Shown here one piece after another: positions 23,453 to 34,164 of a stretch of DNA of 64,000 bases; within the stretch, counting starts at the first letter, position 1; every line of letters begins with the position of its first letter. This DNA is from Megalobrama amblycephala (taxonomy: Eukaryota; Chordata; Actinopteri; Cypriniformes; Xenocyprididae). The notes beneath the pieces were generated by a model. That model was not told where the DNA came from and made no database searches. It worked only from the letters and a program-made list of their open reading frames with translations. Both the position numbers and the translations under genes were made by a program. The DNA lies in NCBI RefSeq assembly GCF_018812025.1, contig NC_063049.1, forward strand, positions 20,018,651 to 20,082,650. Direction: 5' to 3'.

Positions 23453-26400
23453 TTGGGACCAGTCGAATATGGCCTCTTGAAAAGTCTAGTGGAACCTGCA
23501 AAAGTGATTGAGTTATCATACCAGGAAATTTCTCGGACGCTTTCTGACCATTTTAAGCCCAAGCCAATTCTGATTGCAGAACGTTTCAGATTTTACCAAC
23601 GCAACCAAAGTCCTGGGGAAACAATATCTGATTACATTCTGGCTTTAAAACGTCTGGCGAGTTCATGTGAGTTTGGGACATTTCTGGATGATGCTCTTAG
23701 AGACAAATTCGTCTGTGGACTTGCAGGAGAAGTTTATCACAGAAGGTTACTGTCAGAGAAGGACCTTACCTTCAAAAAAGCCTGCGATGTTGCTGTTGCA
23801 TTAGAATTAGCGCAAAAAGATACCAAGCAGCTGAGTGCTCAGGTAGCCATAAAGGACTCAAGTGTGCATAAGGTGCAAAATGTCTATGGGGGCAAGCAGA
23901 AGTACAGAGGACAGGAAAATGCTCAGTACAGGAGTAAAAAAGGGGTCCAGCAACCTTTTAACAAGCATAAAAGCAACTGTTACCGTTGTGGAGGAGGCAA
24001 CCACCATCCCACAGAATGTCGTTATCGAAATGAAAAATGCCACAACTGTGGAAAAATTGGACACTTACAACGTGTATGTAAAAATCACAGAACACAGCGG
24101 CTAGACAAAGCTCAATACGTGTCAGTGGACTCATCTGGGAATCAGTGTGCAGTGGATGATGAACTGTTTGAGCTCTTCACTGTATATTCTGCACAAGACA
24201 AGGCGGATGGCATTTATATTGATCTACAGCTAAATGGCACAACAGTTAGCATGCAACTCGACACAGGAGCCTCTTTGTCTTTGATCCCAGAAAATATCTA
24301 TAAAGACAAATTGAAGGATTGTATGTTGCGCCCGACCTCCATTCATCTGGCCTCATACACTGGAGACAAAATTCCTGTGTTGGGTGAGATCAAGGTTCCA
24401 GTCACATATGAGGGACAGCAGTGTTCACTTCCATTGATTGTGGTCAAAGGAGACAAGCCACCATTGCTGGGACGTAACTGGCACCAGAAAATATCCTTAA
24501 ACTGGAAGGAGATCTTCAGCTTGAGACATGTGACACCGGTGAGTGTTTTTTCCCTCTCGGATGTACTTGAAAAACACAAAGAGCTATTTCACGATAGATA
24601 TGGCAAAATTTGTGACTTTAAAGCAAAGGTGGGATTGCAAGGATCTCAACGTATCTTTCACAAACCAAGGCCTGTTCCGTATGCTCTTAAAGAAGCAGTA
24701 GAAAAGGAACTTGATCGCCTGGAGAGAAACGGAATTATCTCTCAGGTTGGAAGAAGCGATTGGGCAGCTCCCATTGTGGTTGTGCCAAAGAAAGACAAGA
24801 CCGTTAGGCTGTGTGGCGATTATAAAGTCAGAGTGAACAAATGCATTCTTGCAAAGGAATATCCGCTACCTAACGTGGAGGATCTTTTTGCCACCTTGGC
24901 TGGGGGAAAAGTCTTCAGTAAGATCGATCTGTCTTTTGCATATCAGCAGCTGCAGTTGGACACTGAATCCGAGCAGTACCTTACCATAAACACACACAAA
25001 AGCCTGTTTAAGTACCATCGTCTGGCCTATGGGATTTCCACAGCACCTGCGATTTTTCAACACACGATGGATCAAATTCTACAGGGACTTCAACATGTAG
25101 TGTGTTTTATGGATGATATTCTGGTCTCTGCACCATCTTCTGAGGAACATCTGGTAGTACTGGACAAAGCACTGTCACAACTGCAACAATATGGAATAAG
25201 AGTGAAGAAATCGAAATGTGAATTCCTCTGTAACTCTGTGGAATACTTGGGATTCAAGATTGATGAAAAAGGAGTGCATCCAACAGAGAGTAAGGTGGAT
25301 GCGATTGTAAAGGCCCCTGCTCCAACAAATATCTCAGAATTACGATCTTTTCTGGGACTTTTGAACTACTACGGAAAGTTTGTGGCTAACCTTTCCACGT
25401 TGTTGCACCCACTCCACCAACTGTTGCAGGCCAATGTAAATTGGCAATGGTCTTCACAGTGTGCTCATGCTTTCAACGCCTGTAAACAGCAATTGTTGTC
25501 AAGTAAGTGGTTAGCTCACTATGATCCAAAAAAGCCACTGAGACTCAATGCTTTGTCCAGATTACCGTGTGAGACACCCTCTACAGGGGGGGAAGAGGAG
25601 ACTGTGTTTCAAGTCTCACACCTAGATGAATTGCCAATCTGTGCAAAGGACATCGCCACGGAAACTAGGAGAAATCCCTTGCTGTCAAAAGTATTGGACC
25701 TAACCTTGTCTGGATGGCCCAATCATGTCACAGATGAGCACTTGAAACCGTTCCTTGTAAGGAAATACCAGCTCTCAACAGACCAGGGCTGTATCCTGTG
25801 GGGCTCGAGAGTAATCATTCCTCCGAAATATAGGGAAAGACTGTTGTCTGAGCTGCATGAGGGGCACCCAGGCATAATAAGAATGAAAGCATTGGCAAGA
25901 GGATACCTCTGGTGGCCATGTCTTGACCAAGACATCCAAAACTTTGTAAGTAAGTGCGCTCCATGTGAGTTGGGGCGAAACCAACCACCCTGTGCTCCTC
26001 TTCACCCATGGTCTTGGGCGACAACACCCTGGGAGCGCATTCACATAGACTATGCCGAAATAGACAAGCAACACTTCTTAGTGATTGTTGATGTTCATTC
26101 GAAATGGGTGGAAATCTTTCCCACTCAGCTGACCAATGCAGAGAAGACAATAACCCTCTTGCGTCATCTCTGGGCTTCCTATGGATTACCCAAAGAGCTG
26201 GTGTCAGACAATGGCCCACCATTCACCTCCAGGGAGTTTGAGGAGTTCCTAAGGAATAATGGTGTGCGTCATGTTCTATCTCCTCCATATCATCCAGCCA
26301 CAAACGGTCAAGCCGAGCGGGTGGTACAAACCTTTAAAAAAGCATGGCAAAGGTTACGAGCACAATCTGTAGCCCCTCATCTACGCCTGGCTCGCTTTCT

Positions 26401-26920
26401 GTTAACCTACCGCAACACTCCCCATACAGTAACAGAAAGAACACCTGCTGAACTGTTCCTGAAAAGACAGCCTCGTATCCGTCTCGCACTGCTAAAGCCT
26501 GATACATCTGCTGTTGTTCTCAAACACCAAGCGCAGCAAAAAAGTGCTCACGATTCACCTTCGAGAAAACTCAGATCATTTGAGGTTGGTCAGAAGGTCA
26601 TTGTGCGGAACTGTCGACAATCAAATTGTGCTTGGCTTCCAGGTGTAATCTTGTTCCAACATGGACCTCTAACATACCAAGTGCAAGTCGGAGATCGTAG
26701 TGTGAAGGTACATGTGGATCATCTGCTGTCATCTAATGCACAGGACAGAAAGGATGTTATGGGCAGTACCATGGCCAATGACTTTGCTCCTGATGTGAGT
26801 GACAAGGGCAATTCCAGTGTTACCCAGTCACATGTTCCAGTGGAAACAAGGACAGTTCCCAGTCCTGAAAGAAGATATCCTTTTCGACAGAGAAAGGCAC
26901 CTAACAGATTAGATTTGTAG
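23453..26920 (+). CDS. Gag-Pol polyprotein of Ty3/Gypsy element (RNase H deleted)
   Basis: 1155 codons counted from the first in-frame ATG; the true Gag start is probably 23319 in another frame. Gag core with two CX2CX4HX4C zinc knuckles (residues about 175-188 and 196-209). Aspartic protease motif LDTGAS at about 268. Reverse transcriptase with VPKKD, KIDLSFAYQQ and the catalytic box CFMDD at about 551. Integrase with an HHCC zinc finger (HEGHPG, then CAPC at about 835) and a DD35E triad (HIDYAE, SDNGPP, GQAERV; Asp to Glu spacing 36). Between HYDPKKPLRL and NALSRLP the RNase H domain that normally follows RT is missing, in frame, with the junction near 25545. The rest is open, so protein could be made, but reverse transcription should need RNase H from another source. 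Confidence 0.93.
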   Translation: MGPVEYGLLKSLVEPAKVIELSYQEISRTLSDHFKPKPILIAERFRFYQRNQSPGETISDYILALKRLASSCEFGTFLDDALRDKFVCGLAGEVYHRRLLSEKDLTFKKACDVAVALELAQKDTKQLSAQVAIKDSSVHKVQNVYGGKQKYRGQENAQYRSKKGVQQPFNKHKSNCYRCGGGNHHPTECRYRNEKCHNCGKIGHLQRVCKNHRTQRLDKAQYVSVDSSGNQCAVDDELFELFTVYSAQDKADGIYIDLQLNGTTVSMQLDTGASLSLIPENIYKDKLKDCMLRPTSIHLASYTGDKIPVLGEIKVPVTYEGQQCSLPLIVVKGDKPPLLGRNWHQKISLNWKEIFSLRHVTPVSVFSLSDVLEKHKELFHDRYGKICDFKAKVGLQGSQRIFHKPRPVPYALKEAVEKELDRLERNGIISQVGRSDWAAPIVVVPKKDKTVRLCGDYKVRVNKCILAKEYPLPNVEDLFATLAGGKVFSKIDLSFAYQQLQLDTESEQYLTINTHKSLFKYHRLAYGISTAPAIFQHTMDQILQGLQHVVCFMDDILVSAPSSEEHLVVLDKALSQLQQYGIRVKKSKCEFLCNSVEYLGFKIDEKGVHPTESKVDAIVKAPAPTNISELRSFLGLLNYYGKFVANLSTLLHPLHQLLQANVNWQWSSQCAHAFNACKQQLLSSKWLAHYDPKKPLRLNALSRLPCETPSTGGEEETVFQVSHLDELPICAKDIATETRRNPLLSKVLDLTLSGWPNHVTDEHLKPFLVRKYQLSTDQGCILWGSRVIIPPKYRERLLSELHEGHPGIIRMKALARGYLWWPCLDQDIQNFVSKCAPCELGRNQPPCAPLHPWSWATTPWERIHIDYAEIDKQHFLVIVDVHSKWVEIFPTQLTNAEKTITLLRHLWASYGLPKELVSDNGPPFTSREFEEFLRNNGVRHVLSPPYHPATNGQAERVVQTFKKAWQRLRAQSVAPHLRLARFLLTYRNTPHTVTERTPAELFLKRQPRIRLALLKPDTSAVVLKHQAQQKSAHDSPSRKLRSFEVGQKVIVRNCRQSNCAWLPGVILFQHGPLTYQVQVGDRSVKVHVDHLLSSNAQDRKDVMGSTMANDFAPDVSDKGNSSVTQSHVPVETRTVPSPERRYPFRQRKAPNRLDL

Positions 26921-27039
26921 TTATGGACTGATAGGTGGTTCTTTATCATAAGAAGTTCTAACCACATGTCTACAAGAGTTGTTGTCAGAAACTGTAGTCA
27001 CATTTTTGCAAATTGTTCACATTGTTAAGGGGTTAAAAT

Positions 27040-27053
27040 CTATGGGGAGGAAA
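27040..27053 (+). promoter_or_regulatory. polypurine tract of the Gypsy element
   Basis: The purine stretch GGGGAGGAAA lies immediately before the 3' LTR start TGTAATG, the expected place for the plus-strand primer. It is short but well positioned. Confidence 0.7.
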
Positions 27054-27232
27054 TGTAATGTATTGTTCATGCGATGCTATACTATGCACTACGGTAGTTT
27101 CCCATGTGTTGAACGTTGGTTGGATCAGCAAGGCAGTGTAACTGAGAGAGCGAAAAACGGAAGTACTCACCAGTAAAGACTCTGTAGTGAAATGGTTGTC
27201 CGCGTCTTTCCTCTGAACAGTAGAACGTAACA
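27054..27232 (+). repeat. 3' LTR of the Gypsy element
   Basis: Same length as the 5' LTR, three visible substitutions, ends GAACGTAACA. Followed by the target duplication CAAAA. Confidence 0.92.
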
Positions 27233-27237
27233 CAAAA

Positions 27238-27905
27238 CCCAGAAGCGAGTTAGCATTTTAGGACTTACGGTTCCATCGGCCTAAAGTCTATGGGTTTTTG
27301 CTAAATTGTCTGACATAAGGTTTGTGGTTAACAAAGCCTCTAAATATTTTTATGTTTTGATCTATGACATAAAACACACCAGTCATAACCCGCCTGTGAT
27401 TTTTTTTTAAACCTTTATTGTGTCTTAAAAACAGCGGTTGCTAACAAGTTGCTAAAAGGGACTACTTCCTTTGGCGGGGACTTTAGACGTCATCATGACA
27501 AACAGGACATTTGGACAGCATTTCTCATGGAAAAAGTGTATAAGTATTCATACACAGTGCAGATCATAGTCAGCGAGCATGTTTTTAAATAAAGTTGTTT
27601 TAAAGTTTGAGGAAGCTTGGTGGTGGTGACGTTGATCCGTGACCATGGTGTGCGAGGTGTGTTCTGGACATTTCTATCATGATTTATTTTCTCTGTGAAG
27701 GTCAGTTCCTGAACCAGTCATGTTCTAAGATGTGCTGTAAGGTGAGCCATGACTTTTCATTTTGCTGGTATTTCTGAAGAAGATCCTGACTCATGTAAAT
27801 GTTTCCAGAAAAGAGCTAATTAATCCACATGACAGTTATAAACAGATTGAGTTACATAGTTAACGTTAACATGAAATACATTACAAATGCTGATGTAACT
27901 ATGAC
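27238..27905. other. non-coding DNA with an old repeat
   Basis: The first 300 bases (GCGAGTTAGCATTTTAGGAC, TTGCTAACAAGTTGCTAAAA, GGCGGGGACTTTAGACGTCA) have the texture of a dispersed cyprinid element, but the ends are not clear. No exon is supported. Confidence 0.35.
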
Positions 27906-28225
27906 TGTGGCGACCAGGGCGGGCGAGAGCCGTGAGGGAACGGCGCGAGGCCGGTGACGCAAGTGATAACGAGCATCACCTGGGAGGCGCACCGGCCTTG
28001 AGTCTCTCACGGAGGAGCTCCGGGAGCATAAAAGGTGGAGCGACGACCGTGAAGGACGAGAGAGGACCAGGCCTGGATATTATTTTATCTTTGTGTGGCC
28101 GGCAGACGTCCGCGAGGGTCTGCCGGCATTACTTTCGTTTTGTATTTGTTTATTTATATATTAAAATTTTGTTTAAACGTTCGCCGGTTTCCGCCTCCTT
28201 CTTCCCGTTTACGAACTGTGTTACA
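27906..28225 (+). mobile_element. solo LTR, GC-rich family, copy 1
   Basis: Starts TGTGGCGACCAGGGCGGGCG and ends GAACTGTGTTACA. The 5-bp ATGAC flanks both sides (27901-27905 and 28226-28230). Contains a TATA-like CATAAAAGG box, the inverted pair GCCGGCAGAC/GTCTGCCGGC downstream of it, and ATTAAA as a polyadenylation signal. A second copy of the same family is at 57857-58187. The GC content is far above the surrounding DNA. Confidence 0.9.
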
Positions 28226-28230
28226 ATGAC

Positions 28231-29127
28231 ATTTTCTAAACATTTATTCATATTCATTGTCAGTCTTGTGTTTTACACTGTGCACAGTTGTCACCTTGAT
28301 TTAAGATCCTAATTTTACTGTCAGTTGTGTCATATATCTGGAAAGTTTTGTTTTAGATTTATGTTTTTTAAGCATTGTTATTTTCATTTTGTTCTTGATA
28401 ATAGTCTCACCATTGGACAGACATACTTCTTTCCAAAAATCATGCCATTTCACTAGCAAATTCAGCACATCGCCTATAGACCAAACTGTTAATTGTACAG
28501 CGACGTTTTTATCTCTGACCTAAGAGCAAATTCGTTTGTTGGGAAAAAAAAAAAGTAAAATCCAATTGTTTCAGTCTTATGGGCTGGTGGGCTTCCTATC
28601 AGCTGCTAGTGTAGGTTTCTCAACATCAGTTGAGCATCTTCTGCTCGGCTGCTGCTGCTCTTCAGCCGCACTGACTCCAGTGCTGGAGAAAAGTTTGAAG
28701 ACATGACATGTTTTGCACCTTGTTTCTAGTCCTGCATAAAGATCATTTACTACAGTTTGACCAAAACATGTTTAAAACAATTTTTAAACGATTTATTTTT
28801 CATTTTTGAACGATTTCTGCTTTGACATTCAGATGGTAGGGTCAGATTTTGGTTTAAACAACATGAAAGCATGGATCCTGCCTTGTATCAATGGTTCAGG
28901 TTGGTAGTGGTGGTGCATTGGTGATTTTGATGGTCCCTTTAACACATTCTGTTGACTGTAAGTAATATTGCACCAATATGTCTAGTTACTCTCATTAGCG
29001 TGTTAGTAGAGTATTAGTAGACTGGTAGGGTTAGGGTTAGAATAAGTTGACATGTAGTTGCAAAGTTATAGTCAGTTGAATGTCTGTTGGGGAGCATCAA
29101 AATAAAGTGTTACTGGAATATTTTCTT
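28231..29127. other. non-coding DNA with a MITE half
   Basis: No gene. 28965-29113 ends AAAATAAAGTGTTAC and includes GGTAGGGTTAGGGTTAGAAT, the right half of a MITE of the GGTAACACTTTA family found complete at 58813-59983. The left half is not recognisable. The remainder shows nothing. Confidence 0.4.
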
Positions 29128-30057
29128 GCCACAGTTTTGGCCCCAATGCAATTGAGCATTGTTTAAAGGCCACAGCCTACTTGAGTATTGTTACTGACCA
29201 TGTCCATCCCTTTATTACCACATTGTACACATCTTCTGATGGATACTTCCAGCAGGATAACGCGCTATGTCACAAAACTCAAATCAAATCAAGTTCAAAT
29301 TTCTTGAACATAAATATGAATTCACTATGCCAACATGTCCTCCAACCAATATGCCCATAGCCTATAGGTTGTTTGTCACTTCCCTGAAATACAACCCATA
29401 GGAGCGTTTACTAAAGTTGCACCCCTATCGACAACAGGACACTTTCATTTTAATGCATTGTTCTCTTTTATCTGTGTCATATTTCGGGTTTCGCATAGCT
29501 CAATTGGCATTGCAATAACAATATGCAATCATGTGATCGTGCCATTGTGGGTTCGATCCCAGGGAATGCATAAAGATGCACTATAAATCACTAAGGGTAG
29601 GTTTAGGGTTGGGGTAGGTGTAGTTGTTCATTAAAAATTGATTTTTGCTAAATGGAAATAGGGGAAATAGGACAAATAGTGGGTAAGGGACTGTGTAAAA
29701 AGTCCACACATTGCATTTAAATGAACAAGCATTTTGATTGGTAACAACGGTCATACGTCATTTCATGATGACAGACGTAACACGACAGTTATTATTTTTA
29801 CGCCTGCTAAAGGGCCCATGACTTTAAAACGTAAATAAAAGAGTGCTTGAAAAAATGACCTATAGGGTTGTTTTTTGGAGGAGGACAGTCTCCAACACTC
29901 AGATGGCCTCCACAATCATAAGATCTCAATTCAAACAGAGCAGCTTTGGGATGTGGCGGAACAGCCGACAAATCTGCAGCAACTGTGGGATGCTATCATG
30001 TCAATATGGACCAAAATCTCTGAGGAATGTTTCCAGCAAACTTGCTGAATCTATGTA
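29128..30057 (+). pseudogene. Tc1/mariner-like transposase remnant, interrupted
   Basis: 29140-29290 reads, through several frame changes, as the part of a Tc1-like transposase around the second catalytic Asp (GPNAIEH, ATAY, SSDGYFQQDNA-like blocks, with CAGGATAACGCGCTATGTCA giving QDNALCH). 29880-30056 continues with the segment near the C-terminus (TNLQQLWDAIMSIWTKISEE-like, in mixed frames). The two parts are separated by about 520 bp that hold a SINE-like segment. Frames are broken throughout. It is a different Tc1 family from the element at 15640-17158. Confidence 0.65.
29484..29615 (+). repeat. tRNA-derived SINE head
   Basis: ATAGCTCAATTGG (29495-29507) is a good RNA polymerase III A box and GGGTTCGATCCC (29549-29560) a perfect B box. 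About 41 bp separate them, normal for a tRNA. Downstream GATGCACTATAAATCACTAAGG resembles the decayed SINE tail (GTAAGTCGCTTTGG). It lies inside a dead Tc1 remnant. It looks like a SINE, not a functional tRNA: the stems do not pair properly. Confidence 0.7.
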
Positions 30058-30067
30058 ATTAAATTGA

Positions 30068-30830
30068 TAACACTTTAGAATAATGGTCCGTCATTAATAA
30101 GCAACTATGCAGGAAGTAATGCAGGACAAATCAGTAGTACTGCTTTAACATTTCAGCTACTACTATTAAATAATATAGAAACAAGCTTAACTAATCAGTA
30201 AGTAATATCAAATTTAGGACTAAAATAGTTCCTTATTAGCTAATCAGTAATTACAGAATGAGATTGGCATCATTAAGAACTAATAGGTAACTATGACAAA
30301 TTATAAAGAATTACTAAATAATTAATTATCACAACATTAAAGTGTCTGAGATCTGAGCAATTATATTTTTTTACTCTCAACGTGATCATGAAATGCATCA
30401 TTAATTACTCAACTGTTACATAGTCACTATGCAGGAACTACTAGCGATCTGGACCATTATTTTAAAGTGAAAAACATCTTTTTCACTTTTAAAATAATGG
30501 TCCAGGTCAATAGTAGTTCTTGAAGATTGTCCTTTTTTACTCGGAACATGGTCATAAAATGCATCACTTATTACTCAAGTACCTAGTCATTCTTCAAGAA
30601 CTACTAGTGATATGGACCATTATTTTAAAGTGAAAAAGATGTTTAAAATAATGGTCCAGATCAATAGTAGTTCTTGAAGATTGTCCTTTTTTACTCAGAA
30701 AAATGCATCACTAATTACTCATGTACCTAGTCATTCTTGAAGAAGTACTAGTGATCTGGAGCATTATTTTAAAATGAAAAAGATGTTTTTCACTTTAAAA
30801 TAATGGTCCAGGTCAGTAGTAGTTAGTAGA
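30068..30830. repeat. array of inverted repeats (AATAATGGTCC)
   Basis: The block ACTTTAAAATAATGGTCC or its complement occurs at about 30075, 30453, 30486, 30620, 30645, 30760 and 30795. Between them lies a recurring segment (CAATAGTAGTTCTTGAAGAT, TGTCCTTTTTTACTC, then TACCTAGTCATTCTTGAAGA) in partly inverted form. It looks like two or more head-to-head copies of a MITE whose ends read AACACTTTA. No coding potential. Confidence 0.75.
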
Positions 30831-32664
30831 CCTTTATTTCATCTCACAAAACGGAGGTCATCTGTCTGAAAGAGTAGTAAAGGGCAACATGCTACAGTAA
30901 GCTACACTAACAGCACAGCAATGTGTTTACACCAATGTCCATAATGACCACCCAGTATAAACTTCCTGATCAACACAGATATCATACAGCTTAAGTTATT
31001 TCAATTCAATTATGTATTTAATGATTTATTACATATTGAAATATTTAATTAAATTTGAGAAATTGTGCCTTCCATACAAGTGAAGGTAAAAAAAAGAAAA
31101 GAAAAAGAAAGTCCAGTTCACTCATCACTTAAAAGCTATATCTAGCCCTTTAAAAAGCTTCCCTAGAGTCTCTCTAAAGCAAAGCACCATTAGGTTTAAT
31201 ACTGATATTAAGGGCACGTATTTGAATGGACATGACTAAAAGCTGTTCCCCTCTAGGTAAGGTTCTCTGTCCTCATCCTGTGAATATGCTTCTATATCAT
31301 TGAAAGGAACAGCCTCTGAACCTGTCCTCCAGGTGTGCTGTGCCTATGAACTAAAAATCAAAATAACATCTAATCACCCTCTTTGCTACAGTTTGCTGCT
31401 CTCCCATATCCTATTTCACAGTTCAGTGAAATCTGCCGTGGCTCCAATTCCAACCTAGAGGACTAGAGGGATATGCTTAAAAGTCCACATGTCTTTAGAT
31501 CACACAGCTGTGGGTCTGTGGGTCAAGATATATTTTAGATTGCAAAATATAGAACAGTGTTACTGTTACCGTAAGATCTCGTCATGACATCTGATCTTAA
31601 AATTATTTATTGTCAACATAAATAACATAAATAAGTCATAAAACTGTAAAAGCTGCATAGAGAGTGCCTTGAACTCTCTGGGTTAACGTGATAGATGGAG
31701 AAGAGTTGGAGGGATTTGAAGTGCTTCTGTGCCGGCGGACCCTCTTAAAAGAAGGAAAAAATTTACTGGACCACTAATCGTTGCCCTCATGAGAGCCACT
31801 GCTCAGTTAAAACTACCAGATGTAAGCAACCACACACTCTTGTAAAATAAACACACATACTTAGACACAATTTATCCAACAAGAGGCAAATATTGGAGAC
31901 ACAATGTTGCCAGTTCCTTTGCCTATTTTTGCTCAACCAAAGGAAGCCACTGAAGAATTAGCCATTGCATCTCCAAACGACAAAGCATTGTTGATTATTT
32001 ACTGACTGAATCAGTGATTTTGAATGAATTGGTTGAGTGCATGATTCAATTACTCACTCATAAAGACCACTTACTGGCGTACTGATGTAACCTGTAGAAA
32101 GACTATAGTTATAACCCCAAACCTTACTCACTCGAGGTATGCTGGTTCCAAAAACGCGCCCGGGAGTAAGTTCATCCAACCCAGAGTATGTTCACGGTTA
32201 ACACACAAGACATTCTCAACAGAGTCTTTTATTATAGAAATACATACAATAGCATAAAAAAACGTCCTGTTGCAAAAATAAAAAGAATGTCTGAATGCAG
32301 ATCAACGTTGTGTGAGATGAGAATTAAATAGCTATATATTATAATAAAATTAACATTACCTTGTTTTAATAGCACTTTATATATCGACATAACTATATAT
32401 ATAATATTGTGTGCAATCTGTCACGCCCACTAGAGCTTCATTAATAGGTCACACATGCCCTGATCAACTCTAGAGTAAACTAACCCTGGAACATCACCTG
32501 CTCCAGAGATATGCTGCTAGTTGATATGGCTACTTACATACTCTGAAAGTTACCTCCGTTTTTGGCTTCCGCTTCCTTACTCTTAAAAATACCCCGTGTA
32601 TGTCACATAACCTGCTTTCTGGAATAATTAATTATTCAGAAGTCCAAGTTTATAAAATGGATAT
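30831..32664. other. non-coding DNA, no gene seen
   Basis: AT-rich with a short AG-rich patch (31087-31112). No splice-supported exon, RNA gene or clear transposon end was found. The stretch at 32100-32600 with CCAAAAACGCGCCCGGGAGT is GC-richer and may be an old element. Confidence 0.35.
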
Positions 32665-33690
32665 TGTCATAGGTGGCTGTAGTGATGCTCATACAACGAA
32701 TGAGATAGATAACAAAAACAGTCTTTGATAAAATAAACAAAAAACACTTGGGAAATTGCAGGAGAATACAAAACACAACTATATTAACTTAGACAATGCT
32801 GTGGCCTGTTGCACAAAGCCGGTTTCAGTTGCTACCCAGGTAAGTTCAAGACTAGTTGAAGCAAACTCTGTTTTTTTGGGCTTATGTAGGTGGATTGGTT
32901 TTTAGCGGGGTTCATTGCTATGGTAACTTACGCTACATGGCTAAACTGCTCCGGAGCAGGTTTTATTCTGAGTTAAAAATCACAAACCCCATTGTTTAAA
33001 TCAAAACAAATATAATACATGTATAATATATAAAGCTTTTAAACAGATTAATCTTACATGTATTCTTTTGAGCTCTTTGTGAAACTATATTCATTATTTG
33101 TGCAATTTGTTTGATTCACATGCATTGATATAGTCAGATATTTTCTTTCAGCTGCCTTCTCACACTTTCACTGCATCAGTGTTTATTCCTGCTTTGTAAA
33201 TGCGTTTAATTTCATATTTTTCATAACGATCTCTTAATCTTCGGAAGAGACATGAATTGCACGGCTCTCTCGCGAAAAGTGAATCAGACTGACTTTCTCC
33301 TTGTTCCGTGTGATTGGCTGTTTGCCGCACATATCACACTTTCTGGTGCATGCGCTATGCAAACTCTATATTAAACCTGAGTTGACAGAGAAAGTTTATA
33401 CCAAGCATTGTGCAACAGTTGATCCTGATCTAAACCAGGTTGGATTTATCTAGATTTGTCAACTCCAAACCTACTCTGAAACTCAGAGTTTGTTCAACTA
33501 GCTTCATGCAACAGGCCACTGGACAATGAACTGAACAAAACAGGGAGTATATATACAGAGAAGCAAACAAGGGAACTAAATGGGACACAGGTGTAATTAA
33601 TCAGTCAATTAACAAAGAATTAATCCACAGGTAATCTGGAAACAGGTACAACCAACCTTAGACACAAAGAAACTAAACATAACCGTGACA
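32665..33690 (-). mobile_element. probable solo LTR, split by a nested MITE
   Basis: On the minus strand the LTR starts TGTCACGGTTATGTTTAGTT (from 33690) and probably ends CACCTATGACA at 32665. Flanks are GATAT (32660-32664) and GATAA (33691-33695), a target duplication with one mismatch. The MITE at 32802-33518 splits it, leaving about 310 bp of LTR. Block order (CACCTGTGTCCCATTTAGTT, TATATATACTCCCTG) matches cyprinid Gypsy LTRs. Confidence 0.6.
32802..33518. mobile_element. MITE with TGGCCTGTTGCA ends
   Basis: Ends TGGCCTGTTGCACAAAGC and (right) CTTCATGCAACAGGCCA form an inverted repeat; the trinucleotide CTG stands on both sides (32799-32801 and 33519-33521), fitting a 3-bp target duplication of PIF/Harbinger type. 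Next inside, AGTTCAAGACTAGTTGAAGCAAA pairs loosely with the right arm. No transposase. Confidence 0.65.
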
Positions 33691-34164
33691 GATAAGGTAT
33701 TTTTGTTACATCAAGTCAGCTTAAATAGTGATTCAACTTATCTGAAATCACACAGCAATCTGTGATGACTCTGTGATATATTGTCAGAATACTGTTGTTT
33801 TGATTTAAAAAAAAATCTATTTATTCCAGTTATTCACACTGTGAACAAACCATAATTTTTCACTGACCTGATATTCTAAGGCACTAAAAATGGATTAAAT
33901 AAACAAAATCTTGTCCCAGGGCATGATGTGGCTAAAAGCTGCTCTTAATGCGTGGAATCTTAAAGAAGGATTAGCACTGGTGTAGAGGTGCATTTGACAG
34001 ATAAGAACATGTGGCCCCTCTCAGTGGGGAATACTGAAGTAATTTAGGCTTCATTCACATCACTGTTCTTGTGATTTTTTGGCGTTCACACTTGCTAAAT
34101 CTGATCGGATTTCAATCGGATATGCACAAAAATCGGATTTGGACTGACAGTCTGAACATAGCCT
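33691..34164. other. non-coding DNA with repeat fragment
   Basis: 34079-34148 matches 518-588 (TTGCTAAATCTGATCGGATT, ATATGCACAAAAATCGGATT). The rest shows nothing recognisable. Confidence 0.45.

Larger units (their letters stand above)
22812..27237 (+). mobile_element. Ty3/Gypsy LTR retrotransposon, young, RNase H-less
   Basis: Two 179-bp LTRs (22817-22995, 27054-27232) flanked by the 5-bp duplication CAAAA (22812-22816 and 27233-27237). The LTRs differ at three positions by eye, so the insertion is recent. The internal region has a single Gag-Pol frame in the order Gag, two CCHC knuckles, protease, reverse transcriptase, integrase. The order RT before integrase defines Ty3/Gypsy (Metaviridae-type). 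No envelope-like frame is present. The RNase H domain is absent and the beginning of Gag is out of frame (separate entries), so it is probably non-autonomous. Confidence 0.95.

Noticed and set aside
22742..23519. Minus-strand frames of 68-117 codons near the Gypsy 5' end
   Set aside because: They are antisense to the LTR, leader and Gag start and have no protein features.
25815..26222. 135-codon minus-strand frame
   Set aside because: Antisense shadow of the integrase part of the Gypsy Gag-Pol frame.
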